In this document: positions 19,188 through 28,016 of the stretch, piece after piece
Numbering within the stretch: position 1 is the stretch's first letter
How the letters are laid out: every line of letters starts with the position of its first letter
Origin: Candidatus Methanoplasma sp.
GTDB lineage: Archaea; Thermoplasmatota; Thermoplasmata; Methanomassiliicoccales; Methanomethylophilaceae
DNA length: 60,338 nt
Reading direction: 5' to 3'
Assembly (NCBI GenBank): GCA_031261625.1
Contig: JAISJG010000021.1
Coordinates: 1 to 60,338, forward strand
Notes under the pieces: generated by a model
What the model was told of the DNA's origin: nothing
Databases searched by the model: none
What the model saw: the letters and a program-made list of their open reading frames with translations, nothing else
Translations under genes and position numbers: made by a program

Positions 19188-20193
19188 GTTTTCCACTCCA
19201 CGCTGAAACGCCTTTCGGATCGAACATGAACTCCGTCACTTCTGCTCCGGCATCCTTCAGGGCATTGGCCACTTCTGCTTTCTTATCATACTTACAGATA
19301 TAATACATGAACCCCCCTCCGCCGGCACCGGACACTTTTCCGCCAATGGCTCCGTTCTCTTTTGCAATATCGTAGAGCCTGTTTATATCGGCATTCGAAA
19401 CCTTTTCGGAGAACTGCTTCTTGTAAGCCCATGACTCGTCCAGAAGTCTTCCGGTCTTGTCTATGTCCCCTTCTTTCAAGGCGTCGCATATCTCTTTCGC
19501 GAGTCTCTTGGTCTCATCGAGCGCCTTTTCATTAGAACCTTTCTTGAACGATGCTATCTGATTGTCTATGATCGTTGCGGATTCCCTCGGCGATCCGGTA
19601 AAACATAATACGGATCTGTATTGCAGTTCGTTTATGACATTGTTGTCAAGGACCACAGGATCGACCTTGACGTCGTCCTTTCCGAAATGCAGGAGATTGA
19701 ACCCTCCGAACGCTGCAGCATACTGGTCCTGTTTACCTCCGCTGAGCCCGATATCTATTCTTTCCAGCTTATATGCCAGTGCGGCGATTTCCGCGGAAGT
19801 GAGATCCAATGAAAGGAGTTTTGAAAATGCGGAAATCACAGCCACGATCATAGTGGACGACCCTCCCAGACCGGATCCTGCGGGCGCATCGGATTCGATG
19901 TACATATCGAACCCGTCCTTGATCTTGAAATGATTCGTTACTGCCTTAACGAGATCCATCTGACCGTCATAATTGAGCGGTCCCCCGTTCAGTAACGCCT
20001 CATATCTTCCGTAATAAGACGATATCACTGACATTTTATCGTCCGTCCTCGGCGTTATTGTGCAGTATGCGTACTTGTTGATGGTAGTATTGAAAACACA
20101 ACCCCCTTTCTGCGACGCATACGGATCCACGTCTGTTCCCCCTCCGGCAATGCCTATACGCAGCGGAGCCCTTGCCCTAACATACTCGACCAT
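19180..20193 (-). CDS. hddA: D-glycero-D-manno-heptose-7-phosphate kinase (HddA-like GHMP kinase)
   Basis: 337 residues. GHMP kinase with GIAGGGTDVDPYASQKGG at the N terminus, ATP loop PAGSGLGGSST and C-terminal VSGAGGGGFM, the pattern of HddA, which makes heptose-1,7-bisphosphate. The start at 20193 overlaps the HddC stop (ATGA). Its neighbours encode the two other activities, which strengthens the substrate call over fucose or galactose kinase. Confidence 0.85.
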   Translation of the reverse strand: MVEYVRARAPLRIGIAGGGTDVDPYASQKGGCVFNTTINKYAYCTITPRTDDKMSVISSYYGRYEALLNGGPLNYDGQMDLVKAVTNHFKIKDGFDMYIESDAPAGSGLGGSSTMIVAVISAFSKLLSLDLTSAEIAALAYKLERIDIGLSGGKQDQYAAAFGGFNLLHFGKDDVKVDPVVLDNNVINELQYRSVLCFTGSPRESATIIDNQIASFKKGSNEKALDETKRLAKEICDALKEGDIDKTGRLLDESWAYKKQFSEKVSNADINRLYDIAKENGAIGGKVSGAGGGGFMYYICKYDKKAEVANALKDAGAEVTEFMFDPKGVSAWSGKHE

Positions 20194-21230
20194 CAGAACA
20201 CCTTGTTCTCTTCTATTTTCTGCCCTTCGGGCACTGTTGTGCCGTCCCCCAGCACCGAATTGATAATGTGCGCGCCGGAAGATACCTTGCAACCTTCTCC
20301 TATGATGCTGCTTTCGATCTTGGCGGATGATATATCACATCCTTTCATTATCAGTGAGTTGACGACCTTACTTGTTTTTATCTCGCAATTCCCCAGGATC
20401 ACGGATGCCGTTACTTCTGAATCTGATATTTCGGAGCCTTCTCCGAGGAAGAACGGTTTCTTCACCGTCACATTGTTCAGTTTTTTCCCTCCCCAGCTGT
20501 TGTCATCATAGAGTTTCGATGCCATGGTCTGGTTAGCACCCAAGAGGTCCGAAGGACGACCGACATCCCTCCAGATCCCGTTGATCGTGAATCCCTGAAT
20601 TATTTCCCCTCTTTCCATGAGTATCGGAACAAGGTCCTTGGAGAAATCGAAGAAACTTCCTGCGGGAATGTCTGCGAGGACGCTTTTGTCTACGACGTAC
20701 ACTCCGGCATTCACAAGATTTGAGAACACCTCTTCCGGCTTCGGCTTCTCTTTGAATTCGAGAATACGACCGTCCTCATCCTGTCTGGCTATGCCGAATT
20801 CACAGGGATTTTTGACGGTTGTAAGAGCTATCGTGACCTTCGCTCCGACGGCGAAGTGTTTGTCTATCTCTTCTTTGATCTGGACATCGGCGAACACGTC
20901 GCCGTTGGCCGCGATGAACGTATCGTCCAAACGGCTCTCTATCAGTTTGATCGCCCCCCCGGTACCCAGAGGTTCCTTCTCGAAAGAATACTCGATGTTT
21001 ATCCCGAGGTCCGATCCGTCGCCGATGGCGTTGACCATTTTCTCCGATCTGTACCCGCAGGCGAGGATGATTTCCTTTATCCCAGCCGATGCCATCGATT
21101 CGATGAGATAACGAAGACATGGTTTGTTCAATACGGGTAATATCGGTTTAGGCGTGTTCTCTGTCAGAGGCATCAGCCTGGTGCCTTTACCTCCAACCAT
21201 AATTACCGCCTGTTTAACGTCCGGGGCCAT
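20193..21230 (-). CDS. Sugar-1-phosphate nucleotidyltransferase, probable HddC (heptose-1-P guanylyltransferase)
   Basis: 345 residues. N-terminal pyrophosphorylase domain with VGGKGTRLMPLTENTPKPILP, then GANGDVF-type catalytic site (AANGDVFAD), and a C-terminal left-handed beta-helix of hexapeptide repeats (residues about 255-335). By itself it could be a mannose-1-P guanylyl- or glucose-1-P thymidylyltransferase; the operon points to GDP-heptose. The ATG at 21230 lies about 26 bases from a TATA element, so the mRNA may be leaderless. Confidence 0.82.
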   Translation of the reverse strand: MAPDVKQAVIMVGGKGTRLMPLTENTPKPILPVLNKPCLRYLIESMASAGIKEIILACGYRSEKMVNAIGDGSDLGINIEYSFEKEPLGTGGAIKLIESRLDDTFIAANGDVFADVQIKEEIDKHFAVGAKVTIALTTVKNPCEFGIARQDEDGRILEFKEKPKPEEVFSNLVNAGVYVVDKSVLADIPAGSFFDFSKDLVPILMERGEIIQGFTINGIWRDVGRPSDLLGANQTMASKLYDDNSWGGKKLNNVTVKKPFFLGEGSEISDSEVTASVILGNCEIKTSKVVNSLIMKGCDISSAKIESSIIGEGCKVSSGAHIINSVLGDGTTVPEGQKIEENKVF

Positions 21231-21246
21231 CGTAACAAATCCATTA

Positions 21247-21262
21247 TGTTTTTTATAATTAA
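21247..21262 (-). promoter_or_regulatory. TATA box of the heptose operon
   Basis: TTTATAATTAAA-like element (plus-strand 21250-21262) about 25 bases before the HddC ATG and with no ribosome binding site between, which places the predicted transcript start at the ATG. It lies inside the 3' end of the DUF89 gene. Confidence 0.5.
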
Positions 21263-22152
21263 ACATTCCCACATCGTCGGGATGTCTTCTGTACCCTTAC
21301 GACATTCGTACCCACTTTCACACCAAGAAGATCCGCCACGGGAATACATTTTGCCCGGAGGAGATAGACTATCGGAACCCCTATGTCCTCATCGGAAAGC
21401 GATTCGAAATTCGCCATGCCTTTGGCGATCACGACGCCTGCTTTCTTTATCTCGTTACGGAGGTCGTCGTCTATTTTCCTCATATCGATCCCGATGGCGA
21501 AAGTATTAGTCGTCAGGATACCGTCCAATTCCTTATCCAGGCCGATGCGTTCGGCATCCTCCAGCGTTACATCGTTGAGGATGGGTTCTCCCTTCACTAC
21601 GCCTATTACGCGCTTTCCCAGCCGTCTCAGTTCCCTTATCAGGATCTTGTCGAACTGGGATTCACCGCAATTGTCAAAAAGATACAACACGGTCCCGGAA
21701 GAATCCACAAGCTTTCTCAGCTCCTGGGTATCATCGGATCCTACGCCTTGTGCCAGCAGTGCCTCGAACATACCGTCGAACTCGTCCGGATCATCTATGG
21801 ATATCCCGGATCCGAAATCCATTACGTTCCCGATGATCGATATCCTGACGGCCGCCGTGAATCTGTCGTCAGATGATTCCACGAACTTTTCCACTCTTTC
21901 CAGATATTCCGATGCGATCTCGTCCGCACGGACCTTCAGTTCGTGATACGGATCCGTAATACCCAGTGCTTTGTATGCGCTTCTGTGGACCAACGTCGCA
22001 AGCTCTGCGGAATTACTGTCCCAGGATATGTTCTCCGCATAGGTTTTCAATCCCGCCTCCACTGACTTCCTCTCCATACCGTTGTCCGGGATCAGAGACT
22101 GGAAGAACACACGCCTCATGAGACATGGTACACAATCGGGACTTACCTTCAT
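21259..22152 (-). CDS. DUF89 / ARMT1-like metal-dependent phosphatase
   Basis: 297 residues. MKVSPDCVPCLMRR carries the CxxC of archaeal DUF89 proteins; LFDNCGESQFDKILI and VVKGEPILNDVTLEDA contain the conserved Asp/Asn residues that bind the metal. The family removes phosphate from damaged sugar phosphates and similar metabolites (damage control). Its position ahead of the heptose genes is suggestive but not proof of a link. The native substrate is unknown. Confidence 0.82.
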   Translation of the reverse strand: MKVSPDCVPCLMRRVFFQSLIPDNGMERKSVEAGLKTYAENISWDSNSAELATLVHRSAYKALGITDPYHELKVRADEIASEYLERVEKFVESSDDRFTAAVRISIIGNVMDFGSGISIDDPDEFDGMFEALLAQGVGSDDTQELRKLVDSSGTVLYLFDNCGESQFDKILIRELRRLGKRVIGVVKGEPILNDVTLEDAERIGLDKELDGILTTNTFAIGIDMRKIDDDLRNEIKKAGVVIAKGMANFESLSDEDIGVPIVYLLRAKCIPVADLLGVKVGTNVVRVQKTSRRCGNV

Positions 22153-22267
22153 GCCGCATACGATAGGTTCCGTCCATGATAATCGTTTCCATGGATTCCC
22201 TCCCTACATTATAGGGGATAAAATACTGACCTTCCCTTTTATATAGGGGAAATAGTATCGCTCAGAT

Positions 22268-22435
22268 ATGGCAGCAGACAAGATATGCTCTTCATGTGGT
22301 AAGAGACTTATCGGTCACGGCAACACATTCTTCAAGTGCCCCAAATGCGGTGCGCTCGAGATAGGAAGATGCGACCAGTGCCGCGACCAGAGCGTTTCAT
22401 ACGAGTGCAACAAATGTGGATTCATCGGACCTTGA
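22268..22435 (+). CDS. Small archaeal zinc-ribbon protein
   Basis: 55 residues with four CxxC-type knuckles: CSSC, CPKC, CDQC and CNKC, enough for two zinc sites. It resembles the HVO_2753-type small zinc-finger proteins of Euryarchaeota, often beside aEF1B as here. The function is not established; nucleic-acid binding is inferred. It ends nine bases before the aEF1B ATG, so they are cotranscribed. Confidence 0.85.
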   Translation: MAADKICSSCGKRLIGHGNTFFKCPKCGALEIGRCDQCRDQSVSYECNKCGFIGP

Positions 22436-22444
22436 GGTATTGAT

Positions 22445-22714
22445 ATGGGAAGAATCATAGCAGCATACGACCTCATGCCCGAAAGCACCGATATCGACCT
22501 CGACGGGGTCATCGCAGCGATCAAAGGAGTAATTCCCGCAGGGGTAAAGGTCATCGAGACCAGCATACTTCCCATCGCTTTCGGCCTCAAGAAGGTCAAC
22601 GTCGGGTTCGATATCGAAGATACCGACGAAAAGATCGGCGGCGATCTGGAAGCCGCACTCGCATCTATCCCCGGGATAGAGAATATCGAGTGTGTTTCCA
22701 GCACTGTTCTTTAA
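22445..22714 (+). CDS. ef1b: Translation elongation factor aEF1B (EF-1 beta)
   Basis: 89 residues, one ferredoxin-like domain: IIAAYDLMPESTDIDLDGV at the start and IAFGLKKVNVGFDIED. It is the nucleotide-exchange factor for aEF1A. It is complete, of normal archaeal length, with GAGGTATTGAT upstream. A GGCCG/CGGCC hairpin and T-run follow it. Confidence 0.93.
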   Translation: MGRIIAAYDLMPESTDIDLDGVIAAIKGVIPAGVKVIETSILPIAFGLKKVNVGFDIEDTDEKIGGDLEAALASIPGIENIECVSSTVL

Positions 22715-22719
22715 ACACC

Positions 22720-22760
22720 ATGGCCGTAAAACGGCCGGTAACCTTAATTTTTTTAACTTA
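22720..22760 (+). terminator. Terminator after aEF1B
   Basis: Stem GGCCGT/ACGGCC with a short A-rich loop, followed by TTAATTTTTTTAA. On the plus strand, about ten bases after the aEF1B stop. Confidence 0.65.
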
Positions 22761-22770
22761 TAATCATTGA

Positions 22771-23844
22771 TTACTTCATCGTTCTGCTAAGATCGAAGAA
22801 CTCCGCATAGAACACCATAGGTGCACCGATGAAGATGTATACATCCGCATTGCTGCCCTGATGTTTCAGGAAATTTCCGGTTGATATTCCATTGTGTATA
22901 TGACTTACGTTAATATCCACTATTTCCGTTTTGTAATTCAGTTTAGCTGAGATCACCTGTGCCAATTGTGGCGCCGAATCCGCTGTCGGATCCCCTCCGA
23001 ATATAGCGATCATTCCGGTACCTTTATGGAACTTCAACAACACAGCAGAATCATAACCGCTTCCGGTGTAACCTATGGATTTATAGTCGGTAAGTTCTGA
23101 TATATCCAGGCCGTATTTTATCGTATTATAGTATACACCGATCGCTGATGCAATATTGATGTCCCTTGACGGATCGACTGCGTATGAATAGAATACCGTG
23201 CCGGGTTCTGATGGGATTCCCGGCGGCTTATATCTGACCACATCGTCGGAATCGACACCGAAGAACAATTTCCCGAATCCCGTTACAAACTCCGGTTTAC
23301 TCTCACCCAGGTCCGCAATGAACTTTCCAATGGGCGGACCGATCCAATACAATACACCCCCGCCGGCCAACCAGGACAGCACCACGCTGTCCTCCGTCCC
23401 GTCATATACTGTCCTGGGGAATGCCCCCGTGAGCATCAGCAACGCGGTCTTGTTCTTTTCCTCCGTTCCCAAAGATTCGTGCAACATCATACTCCTCAGT
23501 TGATTTGCATCGGCTTCCTTGACGGTAACGGAATTACGTATGTTTATTTCGGAAATTATTTGATTTTTCTTACTTTCAAGATACTCTTTCGAGTTACCCA
23601 TTGCGTATGTTTCATCCCAGTATATCATGAGCTCCCGGATGTCATACAAAGAATTGTTATCCAAAAGAACTACAGTGAACTCGTTCGATGTATTGGACCT
23701 CACTGCATATCCGACTGTTCCATACTCATCGACCCATGCATCCGCATCGTTAGAATACGGATTCGACCCATATGTCATTGCCTGCCCGACGAAAATAACC
23801 GCGGCGAACACTGCGATCAATACCAATATCGTCTGATCACGCAT
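22771..23844 (-). CDS. Membrane-anchored extracytoplasmic protein with GATase1/ThuA-like region, copy 2
   Basis: 357 residues from ATG 23844 (an ATG eight codons upstream also exists). N-terminal membrane segment (about residues 5-24) then a soluble domain collinear with the protein at 12234-13265: LLMLTGAFPRTVYDGTED, SWLAGGGVLYWIGPPIG, KYGLDISEL and HKGTGMIAIFGGD match segments of copy 1. Function unknown. It overlaps the preceding GT-C gene by 8 bases, whereas in copy 1 the gene precedes its GT-C partner. Confidence 0.68.
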   Translation of the reverse strand: MRDQTILVLIAVFAAVIFVGQAMTYGSNPYSNDADAWVDEYGTVGYAVRSNTSNEFTVVLLDNNSLYDIRELMIYWDETYAMGNSKEYLESKKNQIISEINIRNSVTVKEADANQLRSMMLHESLGTEEKNKTALLMLTGAFPRTVYDGTEDSVVLSWLAGGGVLYWIGPPIGKFIADLGESKPEFVTGFGKLFFGVDSDDVVRYKPPGIPSEPGTVFYSYAVDPSRDINIASAIGVYYNTIKYGLDISELTDYKSIGYTGSGYDSAVLLKFHKGTGMIAIFGGDPTADSAPQLAQVISAKLNYKTEIVDINVSHIHNGISTGNFLKHQGSNADVYIFIGAPMVFYAEFFDLSRTMK

Positions 23845-25201
23845 CTTCTGTAACCCCCTCTTGGTCATTACGTGCTTTGTATCTCTGCCACATTATCACA
23901 AACACGGATGCGGCAGGAATGAACCCGGTGTATTTGAACAACTGTTCTGTGAACGAGAGAAGAGATGAATTAGATGCCACGACAGACATCACACTACCCA
24001 GATCGAGAATGTTTGTATAGGCTGCCAACGAATACAGCAACTGGAAATTGAAGAGAAGTAAAGCTTCCGCCACCATGAATATGGAAAAGAACCACCAGCT
24101 CCACATGAGTTTTTTACCGTTGAACATCACTATCACCATAGCAAGGAACGGTATGAGGACCACCGGATACGTAGGGACCGGTGGCCAGAAGAACATAACG
24201 GAGAACGACAGCACTATCGATATCAATAAGTTCTTATCTCTGTCGGCAGGCTCGGATCTGTACAGCCATATAGCTATCAACAAAAGAACGATGATTAATA
24301 TCGGTGCCAATCTGATGATGTCATTATAAGAGATTTCTGTGAACAATTTGACAATATTGAATGGTTCTCCTACTACCGCATCCGATCTGGATGACAGGAA
24401 CTCGAAAGATTTGGTAAGGTTTCCGGACATCAGGATGGGCAGGTATATCACAAAAAAAGAAATCGCTGCCCCGACGAATAAAACTCCTGTGTTTTTTACT
24501 GCCTGGGTAATAGAATCCTTATGCTTGGAAAATATATAGGCTAACACAACCAATAACAGACAGATGGGAAACACTTTGGCTGAAACGGCGACCGCCATCG
24601 TCAGTCCGGATACGAGATATCTTTCCTTGATCATGAAATAGAACCCCAGTACGGTAAACAGGGCCGAAAGGGAATCGAACATACACGCCACTGCCGAAGA
24701 CCAAATGACAAGCGGACAGAGGAACCATAATGCGGCAACCGCCGAGGCCTTCTTCTTGTCTGATGTCAGATGCATAACTGTATGGAACAGAATGAATGTC
24801 GTTGCCACATCGATCAGTACCAATGGTGCCTTGTAAAGAATGTTAGCACCTATCGTCGTTATTGTCATGTTCGGTATGGTAGTTTGAGAATAATTCACGA
24901 CAAGTTCCGGAAACAAATGCCCGTAATCTGCTAGCCCGACTGCATTTCCTATCCATGTCTGAAGGCCGATGACATATCCCCAGAGAGGAGTATACCAGAA
25001 ATAGGACGTCTCGTAGATGTCCCTGCCCCCTTCCAACCCCTGACTGGTAGCCACCCAGAAAGTCATATCGAAACTGAATGTGAACAAAGGTATGAGTATG
25101 AACCTTATTATCAGTCCGATTAAGAGTATGAATGCTAAAGGATGCTTTGTTATCTTTTGCTTAACATTCAATGCCCTCCAACCTGAAACATGCACATCCA
25201 T
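23837..25201 (-). CDS. GT-C fold membrane glycosyltransferase, copy 2
   Basis: 454 residues with 11-12 membrane segments. The first outer loop SFDMTFWVATSQGLEGGRDIY, then YFWYTPLWGYVIG, parallels copy 1 (residue order acidic pair, Tyr-rich, TPxWGYV). Other shared segments are ALWFLCPLVIW and SGLTMAVAVSAKVFP. AGGTG lies eight bases before the ATG. It is in an operon with the GT4 gene at 25248 (46-base gap) and the anchored-protein gene. Sugar specificity unknown. Confidence 0.72.
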   Translation of the reverse strand: MDVHVSGWRALNVKQKITKHPLAFILLIGLIIRFILIPLFTFSFDMTFWVATSQGLEGGRDIYETSYFWYTPLWGYVIGLQTWIGNAVGLADYGHLFPELVVNYSQTTIPNMTITTIGANILYKAPLVLIDVATTFILFHTVMHLTSDKKKASAVAALWFLCPLVIWSSAVACMFDSLSALFTVLGFYFMIKERYLVSGLTMAVAVSAKVFPICLLLVVLAYIFSKHKDSITQAVKNTGVLFVGAAISFFVIYLPILMSGNLTKSFEFLSSRSDAVVGEPFNIVKLFTEISYNDIIRLAPILIIVLLLIAIWLYRSEPADRDKNLLISIVLSFSVMFFWPPVPTYPVVLIPFLAMVIVMFNGKKLMWSWWFFSIFMVAEALLLFNFQLLYSLAAYTNILDLGSVMSVVASNSSLLSFTEQLFKYTGFIPAASVFVIMWQRYKARNDQEGVTEDA

Positions 25202-25247
25202 TTCAACACACCTAATACCAAGATATTTAAAAAGCCAGCAACATTCT

Positions 25248-26279
25248 TCAGCGTAAGCCGTACACCTTCAGTAGGCTTGTATTGAATCCTTCACCGAATG
25301 CCTTCGCATGTTCGAACCCCGATTTGACGACGGCATCGTATTCGTCCGGATCCGCCATGAGCCTGTATGCCTTCTCTGCCATATCATCGGTGTCCGAACA
25401 AGATATCGAAGCCTCCGTAACGAATTCCGGGATATCTGCATATTCGAGATGCAGTATGGGCGTTCCGCAGATCTGCGCTTCAGGTGTCACAAGCCCCAAT
25501 CCCTCGTGAAGGGATGTATTGAATATCAGTGCCGCACGGTTATAGAATTGTACTATCTCTTCTTCCGACAGTCCTGAGATGAACCTTACCTTGTTCCACA
25601 ACCCGAGATCTTCGACCACCGATTCAAGATAATCTTTTTCCGGGCCTACTCCACAGATGTGCAGTTCGTATCCGCCCATACCCGGCATGCTTACGAACTT
25701 ATCGAACGCCGTGATCGAATCGACGATGTTCTTCCTTGGGATCAGTGTACCCACACACCCTATCATTTTTTCTTTTTTTATCGATTCCAGCACCTTGTAC
25801 TGGGGATCCAACGGACTCGTCATCACCACTACTTTGTTTTCGTCCACTCCGAAGTGATCGATCACGGCATCCCTTGTGGGAAAGGATGCGGCGATAACCA
25901 CATCCGAATTCCTTATCGCCACCTTCGTGACGGAGTTCCAGACATGATAATATAGCCGCCCTCCGTATTCTCCTTTTCCTATCACATGATGTACCGTCAG
26001 TATCTTCTTTCCCCGTGTCCACGGGAAGAATACGCCGCAGAGTTCGTCCGTTGCATGGACCGTGACATCTTCGGATCTTATCTTGAGACAGGAGAAAAGT
26101 GGCCTGAGGAACCCATTCACGAACAAGTAACCGAGCCCTCTGTGATTGCTTATGTTGAAAGATATCTCATTGTATTCTGAAATGGTATTTCTCAAACATG
26201 CTTCAACATTGTCGGCATATCGGTCAAGGCCTGTTTTAGATGCTATCTCTTCCCTCCTGAGGACAGTGACTTTTGCCAT
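25248..26279 (-). CDS. Glycosyltransferase family 4
   Basis: 343 residues, GT-B. C-terminal donor domain with IGCVGTLIPRKNIVDSITAF and FNTSLHEGLGLVTPEAQICGTP (E-x7-E). The N-terminal domain is short and has HATDELCGVFFPW. Probable cytoplasmic sugar transferase for the same glycan as the downstream GT-C gene. Its 5' side has 235 bases without a gene. Confidence 0.86.
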   Translation of the reverse strand: MAKVTVLRREEIASKTGLDRYADNVEACLRNTISEYNEISFNISNHRGLGYLFVNGFLRPLFSCLKIRSEDVTVHATDELCGVFFPWTRGKKILTVHHVIGKGEYGGRLYYHVWNSVTKVAIRNSDVVIAASFPTRDAVIDHFGVDENKVVVMTSPLDPQYKVLESIKKEKMIGCVGTLIPRKNIVDSITAFDKFVSMPGMGGYELHICGVGPEKDYLESVVEDLGLWNKVRFISGLSEEEIVQFYNRAALIFNTSLHEGLGLVTPEAQICGTPILHLEYADIPEFVTEASISCSDTDDMAEKAYRLMADPDEYDAVVKSGFEHAKAFGEGFNTSLLKVYGLR

Positions 26280-26485
26280 TATGCCAAATGGATGAAATGA
26301 TGTTAATTAACGTTTACTGGATAATGAGTTTCTGAATTCACAATAACAGGAATTATTGTTACAAAAAGGACATCGATAGCTCTGAACATTGTTGTATGAA
26401 AAAATACATTCAATCTCTTTCTTAAGATTTGGCATATCTGAACGAAAAGTCCGATAATTGGGGATTTTGAAAAAAAAATTATGTC
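26280..26485. other. Intergenic stretch, nothing identified
   Basis: AT-rich (rich in TAA-containing tracts) between the GT4 start and the malic-enzyme terminator. It should hold the GT4 promoter. I see no gene, tRNA or strong structure beyond a short AACAGGAATTATTGTT near-palindrome around 26343. Confidence 0.5.
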
Positions 26486-26510
26486 CCTCCCGGAAAACGG
26501 GAGGGGGTGA
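26484..26510 (-). terminator. Terminator after malic enzyme
   Basis: On the minus strand CCCTCCC/GGGAGGG with a GTTTTCC loop, then a run of nine T within CATAATTTTTTTTT. It directly follows the malic-enzyme stop. Confidence 0.75.
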
Positions 26511-26514
26511 AGTT

Positions 26515-27873
26515 TTACTTGAATGCCGGAGCACAATCTGCGATGAATCCGTCTTCCATCATCTTCGCAGTGAGATTTCTAGATCTCCTTATCATGAATT
26601 CCGCCTTTTCCCTGATCTCCTGTTTGCTGATCTTCAGACCGGCAACGCCCTGTTCCTGCGCTTTCATGGCGACAGCGACCGCCTCTCTGATGAAAACATC
26701 GGTCTCACTCATGGTGGGGATGATGTAATCTTCGGACAGTCCCTTCTCTTCCGCGCACTTCGCAAGTTCTCTTGCGGCTGCGATGCACATCTCATCGGTG
26801 ATCGTCTTCGCCCTTACATCGAGGACACCGCGGAATATCGCGGGGAATCCCATGGAGTTGTTGACCTGGTTAGGGAAATCGGAACGCCCGGTGGCAAATA
26901 CTCTTGCCCCGTGCTCTTTTGCCTCCCAAGGCCATATCTCCGGGACCGGGTTCGCCGTTGCGAAGATGACCGCGTCATCGGCCATGAGGTCGACGTACTC
27001 GGCGGGGATGGTTCCGGGACCGGGTTTGGAGGCCGCGATAACGATATCCGCACCCTTTATCGCTTCTTTCATACCGCCGGTCTTTCCTGCACCGTTGGTC
27101 TTCTGACAGATCTCCCATTTCTGCTTGAAATCCTTGGCAACATCCTCTCTGGAGAGATTGAGGATACCTTTGGAATCGCACATGCACAGGTTTTTCGGGC
27201 TGAAGCCTGTTGCGAGCAGGAGTCTTGCGATGGCGATGGAAGCCGCACCTGCTCCGATGACGGTTATGTTCGCATCTTCAAGCTTCTTTCCTACGAGTTT
27301 CATTGCATTGATTGCCCCCGCAACCTCGACGGTAGCGGTTCCCTGCTGATCATCATGCCATACCGGGATCTTGCAATCCCTTCTGAGCTCGTCCAGGATG
27401 TCGAAACATTTGGGGTTCGAGATATCCTCGAGATTGATACCTCCGAATGACGGGGCAATGAGCCTTACGGTCTCGATTATCTTCTCCGGGTCTTTGGTAT
27501 CAAGGCATATCGGGACACAGTCCACTCCTCCCAGATACTTAAAAAGCATCGCTTTTCCTTCCATAACAGGCATGGCCGCTTCCGGTCCTATGTCCCCTAA
27601 TCCGAGCACACGGGTACCGTCCGATACTACCGCTACCGTATTCCATTTCCATGTGTGCTCGTACACCTTCTCTGGATTTTTAGCGATATCCTTACAAGGT
27701 TCTGCCACTCCCGGGGAGTACCAGATGGCGAAATCGTCGAACGACCTGACGCAGGCCTTGGGCACGACCTCTATCTTTCCTCCGTAGAACGGATGCATGA
27801 TCATTGCATCTTGTCCGGGCTTCTTTGCCCGCTCAATAAGTTCGTCAGCCGTTATTTTTTTGTCGTTTACCAT
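26515..27873 (-). CDS. NAD(P)-dependent malic enzyme
   Basis: 452 residues. Oxidative decarboxylation of malate to pyruvate. N-terminal malic domain with YSPGVAEPCKDI and GLGDIGPEAAMPVMEGKA (catalytic Lys region), FGGINLEDI, then Rossmann domain TVIGAGAASIAIARLLLATG. It lacks the phosphotransacetylase domain of MaeB. It is monocistronic, with a strong terminator and divergent from the radical SAM gene. Cofactor preference cannot be read with certainty. Confidence 0.93.
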   Translation of the reverse strand: MVNDKKITADELIERAKKPGQDAMIMHPFYGGKIEVVPKACVRSFDDFAIWYSPGVAEPCKDIAKNPEKVYEHTWKWNTVAVVSDGTRVLGLGDIGPEAAMPVMEGKAMLFKYLGGVDCVPICLDTKDPEKIIETVRLIAPSFGGINLEDISNPKCFDILDELRRDCKIPVWHDDQQGTATVEVAGAINAMKLVGKKLEDANITVIGAGAASIAIARLLLATGFSPKNLCMCDSKGILNLSREDVAKDFKQKWEICQKTNGAGKTGGMKEAIKGADIVIAASKPGPGTIPAEYVDLMADDAVIFATANPVPEIWPWEAKEHGARVFATGRSDFPNQVNNSMGFPAIFRGVLDVRAKTITDEMCIAAARELAKCAEEKGLSEDYIIPTMSETDVFIREAVAVAMKAQEQGVAGLKISKQEIREKAEFMIRRSRNLTAKMMEDGFIADCAPAFK

Positions 27874-28016
27874 GTTTATTCCTCGCTATTCTACGAATTT
27901 CGTATTTATACTGCGATATGCTAAATCAGTTGATTACGCTAATCATATTTAGCCATTATGTAAAACATACGTGCGCGCGAAGTCGGCAATATATACGGCC
28001 CCGCATATTCCAAAGT

